A stretch of DNA of 64,000 nt, taken from the NCBI RefSeq assembly GCF_050908995.1, contig NC_135124.1:6510001-6574000 (forward strand), written 5' to 3'. Within the stretch, counting starts at the first letter, position 1; each line of letters opens with the position of its first letter. This DNA is from Andrena cerasifolii (Eukaryota > Arthropoda > Insecta > Hymenoptera > Andrenidae). Below, piece after piece: positions 13,874-26,300 of the stretch. The notes under the pieces were generated by a model. It worked only from the letters and a program-made list of their open reading frames with translations, was not told where the DNA came from and made no database searches. Made by a program: the position numbers and the translations under genes.

Positions 13874-14582
13874 AGGGGTATTCTACACTGTGACATACTA
13901 TTTTTTTTTTAACTTTTTTCAGTAATTTTTTTTATAGACTAATGAAAGATTTTTATTACGAACCAGGCGTGGCAGATTAGTTGTAAGTCTTAGATGTAGT
14001 TGTAGTCTTCACTAGAACTGTTTGTAAAGATTTAAACGGGTTTTTCGCAAAACGGTGCTTTAGAAAATGGTTGCCACGATATCTCAAATTCTAATGTGCC
14101 GATTGGGCCCATCTTGTGTACACATCATCAGCAGATGTGTCGCAATCGTCTCGAACAGAATTGAGCCAAAATATTTTTCCTTTCTAATTTTTTTTAACTT
14201 AATAACCCGAAAAGACGAAGAAAAATCGCGGTATTCGACACTCAATATTCAAATTGCAGCCATGTTAGGAATTTTTTAAATTTCAATCCAAATCTGCTAC
14301 CAACGATAGTCATGCCCGAATAATTTAAGAATGTTTTCGATTATTTAATTTCGGATGAACAGAACCGTGGCAACAAATCGATCAATGTTTATCGAAGTGG
14401 TCGAAGTGGCTTTCATTGGCTGTGCCACCATCTGTATTTCATAATTTTCAATAAAAAAAATGTATTCTTAGTTTAAGATACACTAAATAAACAGTAAAAG
14501 TTCAGCATAAAAATCTTTTACTAGGTCCATAAAAAAAATCCTGAAATAGTTGAAAAAATCGCGTGTCAATAGAATACCCCCT
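13874..14582. mobile_element. TA-type MITE with AGGGGTATTCTA termini and long imperfect TIRs
   Basis: The left end, aggggtattctacactgtg, matches the reverse complement of the right end, agggggtattctattgaca. Diverged similarity between the arms continues for at least 75 bases (tttttttatagac, then aaagatttttat). TA flanks the left end; the right flank is TC, probably a mutated TA. At about 710 bp, with partly similar interior text, it is a relative of 2667-3378. No transposase frame is present. Confidence 0.8.
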
Positions 14583-14584
14583 TC

Positions 14585-15461
14585 AGTTACACTTCCCTTT
14601 ACCTCTTTAAGAAGAGTATAAAAGATCTTCCTTTCTTATCCTGTGTGAATCGAATAATCCTGTGTCCTCCTAAGTAGGGCCATCGTGTCTACGTACTATT
14701 TCACTGCGTAAGAAAAACAGGAACCTGAATCCTTTCACAACCCCTAGCAGAATTCTCTTCAGCAACGTTCCATCGTGAAACATATTTTTGTGCTGCGTGT
14801 ATCCTTTCGACAGTGACTAAATTCGGATCCTCAGCGAAAAGGGGCGCCCTGATTTGAGAGAATGGAATATTTAAAAGTAATGCACACTGGGGCGTCAGCC
14901 CACGGTCCAGATTGCATCTGACAGACTATCATAGAACTCACTGCGCATTTCCTTCCCGAAAGGAAGGTCGCATTTCCTTTTCGCGAAAGAGGGGGGGGGG
15001 GGCAGGAGAAAATACGAGCACCCTCGTGCCTCCAAGAAGCTCTTTTCCACGAGGATGGGTCCTCCCGACGAGTCGCCTCGGCAAGCAATCTCGCGAAATT
15101 GCGCCGCGCGATTTCACGTCGTTTCGCAGACGTTACTATTCGCGCTCCCGTCGTTCCCTTTTTCGGATCCTTCGAGTTTCATTTGCACGGAGGCCGGGGA
15201 AACGCGACCGTGGTGGGGGGCGAAACAAAATAACAATCGAAACATGATACAGACTCGAAGAAAGCTTAACGAGCGAACGAAGAAAAGCGATTAGGGTTAA
15301 TCCCCGCGCACAATCGTTCCGGACGCGCTCCACTGTCGCTGATAAATGATTTCCATGCATTAAAGAGAGGATAATCCCGGATCGAAGATTGATTTTTACC
15401 ATGGACAGGCGAAATCAGGATAATATCAATCACTGGCTTAATTCAGCGATGATGGATTGGA
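14585..15461. other. No gene seen; includes a CpG-rich block and a poly-G run
   Basis: The block at 14900-15330 is CpG-rich, with overlapping frames on both strands that lack recognisable domains. A run of G lies at 14991-15002. Confidence 0.5.
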
Positions 15462-15463
15462 TA

Positions 15464-16103
15464 AGGGACTACATACACCTAGGAGGCGGAAAAGTAGGAC
15501 GGATTTGAAGAATTTTTTTTTGGTGGAGAAATGTTTTTATCAAAGAAACATTATATACATTAGAAAGGTCATACTTTTGTCTATGAAATGTGAAATTTGC
15601 ATTTAAAAATTCGGAGAAGGAAGCTGCGTGGTAGCTGTTTCCATACAACGGAATTTTTTTCAGAAACGGCGTCTGTGGTAAGCATTATATCTTCGCTGTT
15701 TTTCATCGGAATCAAAATGGAAATTTTTTTCTTCAAGTAGGCGGACATTCGTATTCACTTATAAAGTCGATTTCAATGTTCAAATGCCCGGCTTTTTGCG
15801 ATAAATTGAAAAAAGAATCGTTAATCTTAAATACTTCAAGAATATTTTTTTGTTTTTTGATTCAGATGAAAAACAGCGAAGATGTGATGGTTTCCGCAGA
15901 CACCTTTTCTGAAAAACCGTTGCACAGAAACAGCTACCACGCTGCTTCTTCTCCGAACTTTTTAATTAAAATTTCACATTTTATAGACAAAAGTATGACC
16001 TTTCTAATGTATATAATGTTTCTTTAATAAAAACATTTCTCCACCGATAAAAAATTCTTCATATCTGTTTTACTTTTTCGCCTACTATGTGTATGTAGCC
16101 CCT
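15464..16103. mobile_element. Near-complete foldback MITE flanked by TA
   Basis: Almost the whole 640 bp is one hairpin. The left arm at 15464-15712 (agggactacatacac and on) pairs with 15862-16103, whose reverse complement starts aggggctacatacac. TA lies at 15462-15463 and 16104-16105. The arms stay well matched over about 240 bases, so the insertion looks fairly young. There is no coding capacity. A short related stretch, in the opposite orientation, lies near 18370-18430. Confidence 0.9.
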
Positions 16104-16105
16104 TA

Positions 16106-16680
16106 ATGGAGATGGAAACATTATTCTAAATTGAATTGATACAATAAATGTTCTGCTTCTGTTTATTTGGGGCAAAGATATTGGATACTATTTCTATTTG
16201 TTTACTTCCAGGATTGATGTATGTAATGTGAATAACTCTGGATTTAATATACTCTTCTTTCTGTTTTCTTGTTAATTAGGAATGCAATGAACTTTGTAAG
16301 AGGTTTAGGATGAAAACTTCTATTCTATGTTTGTCTGGGCCTTTGAATTCAAACGTGCATTTACAGAAATATGCTGGGTGAATGGATGCGAATAATAATT
16401 AGATTCCCATTTCAAACATAAGGGAATAATTCATAGTAGGGAAAGGTAGAGAAATGGAGGTTATTACTTTCAGAAGACGTATTTTTCCTGGTACGCAAAA
16501 TTTACGTTGCATCCAAGCAATTTACCATTCAAGCAGAATTGTATTACTTCTTGGGTGCAGTCTTAAACCATCACTTTGTCCTGATTTTCATCGTGGAAAT
16601 GAGGTTTTTAAGTATATTTCAAACGTAAAAAAAGTTTAACGTCCTTTTATAAATTAGCATCTTAAATAATCACGTATAAC
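16106..16680. other. No gene seen; AT-rich spacer between two foldback elements
   Basis: Unique AT-rich sequence. The 61-codon frame at 16454-16639 is within chance expectation. Confidence 0.5.
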
Positions 16681-16683
16681 TTA

Positions 16684-17222
16684 CAAGGGGAGGACACCAT
16701 GTGGTAGACACCGATTTTGATGAGCCTTGGCACTATGGATCTATGTCGAAAATAAGTAAATAGGTGTCTGAGCGTTTCAGCCAATAGGCCTTAATAATAG
16801 ACATATTTAATTATTAAAAATTTACTGTTTAGTGGGTAAAAATCCCACAGTACCCTGGCGCCCGCGGAAGATTCTCTTCTGGAGGCGTCGGGGTGCCTTT
16901 CGAAGATGTCTCCACGTTAAAAAGAAATCTATAATTTTTTTTTATAAATTACATTTTCTTATAATTTTTTTTTAACCTCGGGAAATCTTCAAAAGGCACC
17001 CCGACTCCTTCAGAGGGGAAGCTCACGGAGGCGCCAGGGTAGCGTGGGATTTTTACCCATTAAAACCCCACTATGAAATTTTTAATAATTCCCATGCAAA
17101 TATCTCTATTATTAAGACCCATTGACAGAAACGCTCGGACACCTGTTTACTTAATTTCGACACAGATCCATCGTGCCAAGGCTCATCAAAATCGGTGTCT
17201 ACCACATGGTGTCCTCCCCTTG
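16684..17222. mobile_element. CAAGGGGAGG foldback element, copy 1, TTA TSD
   Basis: The two ends are identical over about 50 bases as inverted repeats (caaggggaggacaccatgtg and on). The imperfect pairing continues through most of the element, including GTGGGATTTTTACCC and GGCACCCCGA blocks. TTA flanks both ends (16681-16683 and 17223-17225). A 3-bp T-A-type TSD suggests the PIF/Harbinger group, but no transposase is present to confirm it. A second copy lies at 44414-44912. Confidence 0.92.
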
Positions 17223-19434
17223 TTAGTGTCACAAAATTTTCATTGAAATATTACTAATCACTCCCTCACGGAGGGTGAAAAATTAAAAAATATGTACACA
17301 CGAAGGTACTAAGAAACTTTTCTCAGACACAACTGAAAATTAGCAGAAAATTTATTCAAAACCACAAGCCAGTGATTCTCCAATAAGTTAATATTGCAGA
17401 ATAATATTACTTCCTATAAATTTCCGATTTTAACAGTTCGTACCCGTCTTTCGACAGTTTGTAACCCCTGCTCATCGTCGATAGACGACTTGGAGCTCCG
17501 ATCTGGCATAAAATTAATAACTTATCTCGGATATTGGAGTCTCGCGTGTACACGGCGAAGTTGCAACAAATAGGCTATCGGTGGTATCACCAGCGCATCC
17601 GGCATCCGCTTGTTTTCGCGGCAATTTTTTCCAATGACAGGGCGAAAGAGAGAGAAGGAGATCCTGGCTGCAGCCCTTTGTTCTCTCCGTTCCCGTCTGT
17701 CTCGTGAAAAAAGTAGGCCCAGTGGGGATTAAAACCAAGCATTCGCGTTACGTGCAGCGGGTTAGATCGCGGGGCGAGTATGTCATTTAGTGGCTTTGTT
17801 CGGCCGTATGCATCCTGGCGCACACTTGCCAGCAGTCACTCGCACAAACAGAATCCTCCATAATGTCGCGCGTACGAACGGTGGCGTGCGCGTGCATGTA
17901 TGCGTGTGCGCTGGGGCTCGCGATGTGAGTCGACGCAACGCTGATTTAAATGCGAAACGAAATCATCGGCGCGTTTCTGTTAGTCATTTTATCGAACGTA
18001 ATAAATATTATTACCGCTTCGGTGGGATATATCGAATTTTTACATTGTTAATGTTTACGGTGTCGCTCGCGACGCTCCGCTGGCCTGCCGATAGTAGCCT
18101 TTTGTAACCGATTGGCAGTGAGCCGTGCTCGACGGGAGCGCGAATTATATTTTAATTTGAAACGCGAGTGAAATTATCGCCACTGTGTTTGGCAAAACGA
18201 ATTCGTTCATTTCGATGGAGTCGATGTCGATCTCTTTTTTGCTCAGGAGAATTGGTGAAGATTTGCTTTGTTTAACTCCGTGGACCGTGGTTGGTTGATG
18301 TTGGCGGCGCACAATGGATCGGATTTAAAATTTGCTGCCTTTAGGTGTTTTTTTTTAAGATATCGGAATGAAATTTGCGCCAAAAAAGTAGGGCAAAATT
18401 ATGCCTTTCTAATGGTGTATAATTTAATATTTTTTACATTTATTTAATTTTCAATTTTTTAGCTTATTTGTAATAAAAATAAATTAATTCTGTTTATTTG
18501 CTACCTTATTTAATGCCCTTTACAGTGGTTTAAGTAAAATGTTTGGGAGACTTTTCGTTTCCATGTTATGTACCAAACTACATGGTACATTTAATCAAAG
18601 AATTTCTCGTGTGTAAATTGAAACATTAATTGTATTTAGATGGGAGGTGATTTGAATGAAAGGGGGATTAAACAGTTTAGTATCTTGTCAAACATCCACA
18701 AATAGACGGGATAAATAGGGATAGACAAATAACGGAGATGTGCCAGTTGCGTCAGTGGAATAGTCCGTCACTGGTCAGACAGAATTGATTTTCAGCTGCT
18801 ACAGCTATTTTTTGCTCCCTTGTACATTAACGGGCACGAATAATCCTTCGACCCCTTTCCCAATTACCCTACACATTGCTTCTCAAAAACTTCGACGTCT
18901 AAGAAAGCAAACAGCCCCAATTAGCCCCTAATTAGCAACCAGTTACAATTCCATATTATCTATTCGCCTTCGCAGTACACAGCACAGACTTGTGCGTCCA
19001 CAAACGATGCTAATTAACAGCAATCAATAGCTGAACACTATTAAGATAAATTAATAGGCATAAAATTCGTTTGCCAAATTATTATTTCCAAATTGTAACA
19101 ATTGTGAATAACCACCGGTACGAGCACTCCGTGCCAAACAAGTGTATTACAAATACGACGCCGAAGGAAGGATACTCAAAAACGCAGATGGAAATATGTA
19201 TAAACGGGGGTGTAATATCCATCCCTCTTATCAATGGCAATCCACGGCACACTATTCCACGGCCGTAAATTACAAACGAGCATTCCCGCGATGCCGTCGT
19301 TTTCCCCATACTTTCGTGGACAAACATAAGCGGGCAAACACGGGGATTCGGTTCTCGTGAAAACTAAAGTCGTAAAATTATACGTGCTCCCCCGCCCCCC
19401 TGCGGGCGATTTCGCGGTTCGCTGCTCTCTGAGG

Positions 19435-19497
19435 ATATATATATATATAAATATATATATATGTATGTATGTATACGTGTGCACGTATACGTATACA
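19435..19497. repeat. TA/TATG/TATACG microsatellite
   Basis: A compound run of (TA)n, then GTATGTATGTAT, then alternating purine-pyrimidine ACGTGTGCACGTATACGTATAC. It creates spurious open frames of I, Y and V codons on both strands. Confidence 0.9.
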
Positions 19498-19854
19498 TCG
19501 AATAAGGGAGAAAGGGGTGCGTTCACCTATTTCAACTTCCCTCGAGGAGGCCGAAGAAGCAGAAGCAGAGGCAGGCCGGAGGGGGTTGGAAAAGTTGTTT
19601 GGCTGAAAGTACGGGAAACTCGGTCGTGGGCATCGATCGGGGCCCACCTAACGAGCTCTTGCTAACTAGTTTCGAGATAGATCGTTGCTACGGACACCCT
19701 ATTTAAATTTGTTTTTTGTGCACCGCAAAAACTAAACTGCAGGGGCGGGCGTAGGTTGGGTTCTGTTGCACACTTATGGAAAAACTTACCCGCGCCTTCG
19801 GCGTCTGCTTCAGTCCGATAGCTGGCTGGCTCCTGTTGCTCTGCAACAATAATT

Positions 19855-20175
19855 GAGAACAGCCACGGTCAGCGAAATTAATTAACACGTTTTGCGACAT
19901 TAATTAGGGCAGACTGCTCTGCAGATTCTATTAATATTCAACGCGGCTACGGCGGAACTTTAATTATTCGAGGCGCGCCGAGTAGTTCGGGGGATTATAA
20001 TTTACCTACTGAAGAAGACGCGTCATAAAATTCTACGCTAATGGAAACGGTCTGGGAGGCTAAAACATCGCGTTTCCCTTTTTCTTCGATCGCTCGTGTA
20101 ACGGTAATTAATGTCGGGCAGTATTATTTCGAGTGCTTAATCAGGATCATTGATTCAATCAATGGAGTCCTCTGA
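19855..20175. promoter_or_regulatory. Cluster of TAATTA-type motifs (candidate enhancer)
   Basis: At least five ATTAAT/TAATTA-like cores fall within about 320 bases of otherwise moderately GC-rich, non-repetitive sequence. Such cores are typical homeodomain binding sites. The regulatory role is inference only. Confidence 0.25.
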
Positions 20176-21389
20176 CAATGGAAATTATATGCAGAGGCAA
20201 CCATTTTCTGGCGGGTAAGCTGTGTTTTAATGAATTGGACGTTTCAATGGAGAATCAGAAATTACACCGAACTTTTCTCATTTCATGTAGCTGCAGTGAT
20301 TGTTAATTCACTTGAACTGTAACTTATGCTTTCCACGATACACTCGTGGGGTATAGCTAATAATGTCATCGTTATGTCATATTTGCTACGTCTTGAACTT
20401 TACTACTAAAGTTCCTTATGTAGACCAACTGATAAGCTTCAGTCTTTCCTACCAAAGAACCTACAAGCCTTACGAAAGAAACATAATGTGTTATTCTTGA
20501 CATAAAAAATAGTTAACAACAGTTAATACATTTTTTTACACATTTTATAACACAATCTGCAAGCCATATTTATATATATATATCACACTTTTTTATTTTT
20601 GTAGATGCACCGTTAGCACTTTCTTTCTAAAATTTTACCAGGTCATTCTTCAAATATAGTAGGATGAAAATAAGCAAAAAATTTGTCGATTTTTTAACCG
20701 GGGGTGCCCTTAATTCTAACGTTCAACTTGTTAAACCGACGTTATCCATGGAAGATAGATAAAACAGTATTGAAATTAAGATCCACTCAGCAATCAACGA
20801 TCTAGAAAGCATGCATTATATTTAAAACAACTTTTTCCCCCAAATTTGCCTACAAATTTTGCTCCCTTCCATTGAGAATTACAAACTGAGCGTTTTTATC
20901 AGATTGAAAATGACTGAAAACCGGATAATTTAAAAGCTTTCGGAGTGCAAGTTCCGCTTTCAAATATCCCACGCGACTGTTTTCCGAATTCCTCATGGAA
21001 ACATTGTTAAAATGTTTATTTCGCTAAGTATCTTTTGCATGTAAAATTTCACACTCCCACGGGTTCCTTTTGCCTAGTTATTAATACATCCATTAAATGC
21101 TGGACGATCTCGGCACACCAATTGATGGTTACACAAAATGTTGAGGGTGAAAATGGTTCGGAGTATAACATTTGCGGCATGTGTCCCTTCAGAAGTGCAT
21201 TGTTATCGCAACCTTTTATGGCGTTCAGAATGCTGTTTCCGGGCGGGGAATAAATCCGCTGGAGAAAGGCAGCGCGTCGTTCCGCGCGGTATCGCCGGCC
21301 GTAGGAACAAACGATAAAACGATAAATCCAGGGGAACTGTCGAACCGTACAGTATCGTCGCGTCGAACCGTCATTGCTGGAAACGCGTA

Positions 21390-21720
21390 AATCTTAATTG
21401 GCCAATCCTAACGGAGTGGAGGGAACGGCGTTAACCAACAACTACGGAAAACTCAATCCGCCAACGTGTTTCTGTTCGATGACGAGGCGACGCTAGTGCA
21501 GTCGGGAATTGAGTGACAATCTAATTTAATCATCGTCTGCGTGTGATGTTAATTAAGGCGTGACTGTGCCGCGTCTCGGAAACGTTCCCTCTTACTTTAG
21601 ATATCTTCAACGAACTCGGCGACGATTTTAATTAATGCTGGAATTGATTACTCACTCGGCGCGTGTTGTAAGTGTCGCTTAACGCTAGTTTAGGCTTCTA
21701 ATTAATATAGAAGTGTTAAG
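21390..21720. promoter_or_regulatory. Second cluster of TAATTA-type motifs (candidate enhancer)
   Basis: CTTAATTGG, TAATTTAATC, GTTAATTAAGG, TTTAATTAATGC, GAATTGATTAC and CTAATTAATAT occur in about 330 bases beside a CpG-rich block. The motif content is seen in the sequence, but enhancer activity is unproven. Confidence 0.25.
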
Positions 21721-22872
21721 AATAGCTGTGGGAGAAATTTGCACGTTTAATATTGCAAATTTATAATTCATAGGTGTACGGAAATTAGATGCGAAAGGAG
21801 GAACTGTGGTGGGACAGGTAAACCACAGAAGATTGTATATAGTTACAACGTGCCAGTTTGTGTTTATTTCTGGATCGATGGATCAGAATCTCTGTAAATA
21901 TTGGAAGATGAAAGATAAGGTTTCGGTATAAAATTTGAATTTCAATTGCTCCGTGCTATCATTTCTTTAAAGCATATTAATTTGAGACTATTAGGTAATA
22001 GTCTCTTTATGAAAACTGGCAGCGAGGACGGTACATTTCGAGATAGTTGCAAATCAACAACGTGTAAGAGGTAGAGAAACAACGAACATAGTGCGACGGT
22101 GATAATTAAGCGGTTTATCTCGATTAATTCCGGATAATTGCATCTGGTAATTAGACCAATTACTCCGATTGTCCAACATTGCGCGAGTAACACTAGTCCT
22201 TCCCGACACGTCCCCATTGGCCGAATTGTCGCAAACTCGACTGTAACAGTTGCTATCTTCAAAGCTCAGTACCTACTGTGTTTCCGGCTTTCATCCAGAA
22301 AATTACAGGCTGATTTTATGAGGATTTACCGCCATCGCACGAACGTGCTACGATCCCTGTAAACATATTCCAAGTAGGTACTCTACGGAATTATTACTTA
22401 ATAATGTTACAACACGTTTGCCGTGACAAATTTGGTTGGATAAATGTGTTCATATTTCGAACGCTCTATGCATTTGTTACTGATTATTTAACAATATAAC
22501 TGCTTGGAAAGAAATACCTTTTCCACGTGTTTCCGCAACACAATTATATTCACGTCATTAACTTCATAGTATCATTATTCCATGTCGTCATAATAAATTA
22601 TTCTTTAACCTAATATATTCTGTATTAATTACGACATACACAATGCACATTAAATCCTATTGAAATTTCCTTCTGTAATATTAATGAATGATTTAATAAT
22701 TCTGCATTGGTTAAAGCTTTCAAAAGTAATGAGTACAATCATAAATGAATTATATAACAGTTGTAACCTCAATTGTAATTCTTAATTTCGTTTATCACAT
22801 TTACTTATTCCCTGCTTCTAGGAATAAAATTAAAACATTGCTTTGCTAATGAAGTAAAGAATTATATATCTA

Positions 22873-22980
22873 CTAGCTTTACTACTCGGCTTCGCCTGAA
22901 TTTTAGATTCTGATTTTATAAAAAAATTTCATTTATTTATTTATTTTTTTAAATAGTCACATTCATCTGGATTAGCTAGG
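22873..22980 (-). mobile_element. Helitron-like 3' end, copy 1
   Basis: Read on the minus strand, a short hairpin (GGCGAAGCC) is followed about ten bases later by CTAG and then T. That is the form of a Helitron 3' terminus inserted at A/T. About 108 bases are shared with 35272-35386 in the same orientation, including the agtcacattcatctgga block. The element may extend to about 23150, where AACCCCTAGGGGTGGTGAAAA and a GAAGCGAAGCGCC hairpin occur. Confidence 0.65.
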
Positions 22981-23160
22981 CATAATGAGCTGATACACAT
23001 ATCAACTTGGATTTTACTTCAAATGGTTACCTACATAAATGCTTAAAAACCAGTTTCAGGATTTTGCCCTAATCAACCCCTAGGGGTGGTGAAAAGGAGT
23101 GAAATGGAGTCCTTAATACCACTTAGGCCCGAAGCGAAGCGCCGGGGGTAGTAGATATTA

Positions 23161-23328
23161 CGAAAGATTAATTTAAAACAAAATGGCGGCAATTTAAAGT
23201 GGAAATCCTGACTTTTTCGTGCAAAAATCCCGATAAATAAATCATAATTTTTTCGTTGCAAAAATCCCGATAAAAATCACGATTTCAACTTTAAATAGCC
23301 GCCGTTTTGTTTTAAATTAATATTTCGG
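23161..23328. mobile_element. Small foldback repeat
   Basis: Arm 23161-23206 (attaatttaaaacaaaatgg and on) pairs with 23281-23328 with few mismatches. The loop carries two copies of TGCAAAAATCCCGATAAA. TSD not identified, so the true boundaries may be wider. The sequence to 23640 ends in TACAACCCCTTAA, similar to the end of the 15464-16103 element. Confidence 0.7.
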
Positions 23329-26300
23329 AAATTCCCTCCGTTAATCGGCAGATACATTAATATGCTAACGAAATCTTTTTTGTTTTTTTATTTTAGATAA
23401 TCTGGTTCCGAATGGCAGTGCTCGCCGCAAAAGCAAATTTTTAAAAATGCTTCTTGGATATCGGTTGTTACTTTATTATGAACGTAAATATTTTTCTACG
23501 AAAAAATTACCAAATGTGTTTTAAATGTTGCTCTTTTAAGCGCAAAAAGTTTTGTAAAAATATATGCTTCCGCTTCTTCAAAAAAAATTCACAGATATTC
23601 GCCTCTTTTCGGCCGCCTGACTAGGTACAACCCCTTAACGCATTTTAAAATTGCGCGTCCAGCTATTATTCCTGCCAACCGATGCAGTAACCTGTTTTGT
23701 CAGGCCTTTCAGTTGTGTGTACGATGCGGATTGTGCGTCGGTAATTCAATTTAATGGGCATAATTTTTGTGTATTTGCGGTGATCCCAGAATGTCCACAA
23801 ATCAACACTAGAATCCTCGCTTCAACGTTTGGGCAAACGGTTAACCTTCAATCAACACGTAAGTGTTTGTATTGTACGATATTGTTTTTGGTACTCCGCA
23901 CCTAACCAGATCAGGCGGGAAGCGTTCCCAATTCCCTCGTGACGAACTGTGATTCAAAACTTCTTTTATTACGCAATTCGATACGAGATATATATATATA
24001 TATAAATTGCGTAATAAAAGAATTTTTGAATCACATATATATATATATATGGTACGTTAGGTAAAGAATTGTCAGTACCTACATGACTTTGTGTAAAATC
24101 GAATTTCGATTTCACTGGCCCGCCGATAAAATCCTTTCACGGTCCATTTATATAGGACCATTGTACGTTTCTCTTTGCCATGTAATATATCCTTTGAATA
24201 ACTTTGCATAGGGATTGAGATGCTCTTCGTTCGATAAAGAGAGGAATATGTATTAATACTACAATTGTAGTATTACGTGAAAAAGTAGACGCCAAAGGTC
24301 ATGTTAATATTTTGTACTGCAATATTGCGTCGCATTTATTTCGAGATGAAATGTTAAATTCCTCTGCACTTAAAATACCTCCCCATTGACCTTTTATTGC
24401 CGTTCTCTGGATTCCACGAAGGTTTCTCGATGGAATTCTTTATTTCGTGTAGTTCAATAATAGTTATTAATACGAGCAGTATATTTTACGTTTAGAATGT
24501 TATATAATTAAGTGATTTTGTAATTATTAGGGCCAGCATTTTGGACTTAAATTTGATTCGCAACGACATGCAATGTATGCTAGGATTACATTCTGCAGAA
24601 ATAATTGAAGATAAGAAATTTAATTTCATTGTGAGACATGTATTCGGTTCATTTCTTAAATAATTGGCAATTGTTTGGACACATGTGTACTAAAATAAAT
24701 AAAACTCGTATGAACACATTTTCTTAAAGTTTATGTAGGAAATGGTCGTTATTCATAAATAATAGATAATATTTTACTGAAAGGAAAATTTATATAAATG
24801 TTTTAAATTCAATGTTTTAAATTCAATTTTTGTTCATTAAATACAAATAACTTCTGGTTGAAAACAGAGAGAATAATTGTTTATTTATATATGTGAATAC
24901 GTATTTGTTGACCCTACTTTTCAATTTTGTTAAAGATATTGGCCATGGGTCAAATGAATTGATAACTGAGTAAATATAAACTATTTCGTCCGTACTAGAA
25001 GCTATTAATTTTAAAATATATTCGATTCCTCAGTTATACCCTAACGCCTAATCTTATCAAATAAATGTTGCAAGTGTTGAACGCGTTATTTAATATTCTT
25101 AAAATACCAGGGAAGGGTCACTGTGCATTTACATGAAAAATAATTCCGAATTAGCAACAGATTAATGTATATAATGAACCATCACAGAAAGCAAAACTTT
25201 TCTTTCATAAGTGTACATTTGCATGCAGTCTCTCTTTTATAAAAGCAGCATAAAGTGGTAACACAAAATGAAAGAATATTCCTAACAGTTATCATTACTA
25301 AAAATTGCACGTCTTTACACGTCCAAGGAAAATTTACTGAAAATATCACGCACGATATAATACTATATTTCTTCCTCCTGCAAGAGCACAGTTATTAAGT
25401 TTTCTCGAAGCGTTAATAATCGGTTAATACGTGCCTCCGCTACGAGTTTTCAACTTGCAGAATCTAAATTAACCAACCACTCCATATGTTCTTCACTATA
25501 TCAACTGTTGAACTATTAAATTATTATCGATTTCAGTCGCGTTAAACTGAAATCGTACCTCTGTAAATCGAGCCCCTGCGTATCAAGTATCATGCACATC
25601 AAGGGTTCACTGCAATTCCCCGAAAGTAGTAACCCTACAAATTCAAACTCTCATCGTTCATTCAATTCATCGTCTACCTAAAACAGTACTTTCACACCCT
25701 AGCCCGCTTCCTGAAGCCACAACAAAATAGCCACGGTCCGGCAGGGTTAAATCGCTCATTAATAATTGAACAACGGGCATTAGCATGTAGCCACGATAGC
25801 TCCGCAAATTGGAATAGCGAATCCACCCTTAGCTTCCACCAGTAATCAATTCCAAGTGAATCTGACCGATCGAAACGGTCCCTTCTTGAATATACATCGA
25901 TCCATCGTCCGCACTCTCGCGGAATAGCGCGGCGATCGGTTCGTTTCGACCGTTGGAAACTCGTTTGCGAATAATCTGGCGAAGATTCGCTGGGCTATAG
26001 CTGGAAACGAGGGGAGAAAAGTTTCGCGCAAAAACAAAACGCGTAATTTTCCGTCGTCGACGCGCGAGATATAACCGGCCAGGAAGTTTAATCAAACTTC
26101 GTCGTTTCTTGCCACCCCTATCCTCCCTCTCCGACCCCCCCCCACCCTCCTCCCCCCGACACTCCCACGAATTTGGCAACGATGCTGCTCGTTGTCGCTG
26201 TATTCGTAATCGCCGGGAGTTTTCTATCGAGTTGTCTCGGTGCCGGGGCGAACGGTAATATTCGAGAGTGGCTCGACCCAGTTTCAATAATCGCGCGCCG

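Larger units (their letters stand above)
17226..22872. other. No gene seen; alternating CpG-rich and AT-rich DNA
   Basis: CpG-rich blocks lie at about 17500-18350, 19100-20150 and 21230-21700. Open frames inside them show no domains and many overlap one another on opposite strands. Positions 18370-18430 resemble the interior of the 15464-16103 foldback. No other repeats except those listed separately. Confidence 0.5.

Noticed and set aside
14991..15002. Homopolymer G run
   Set aside because: Simple low-complexity sequence, possibly of uncertain length in the assembly; no sign of function.
19357..19665. Open frame across the TA/TATG microsatellite
   Set aside because: The frame owes its length to the microsatellite, which reads open on both strands.
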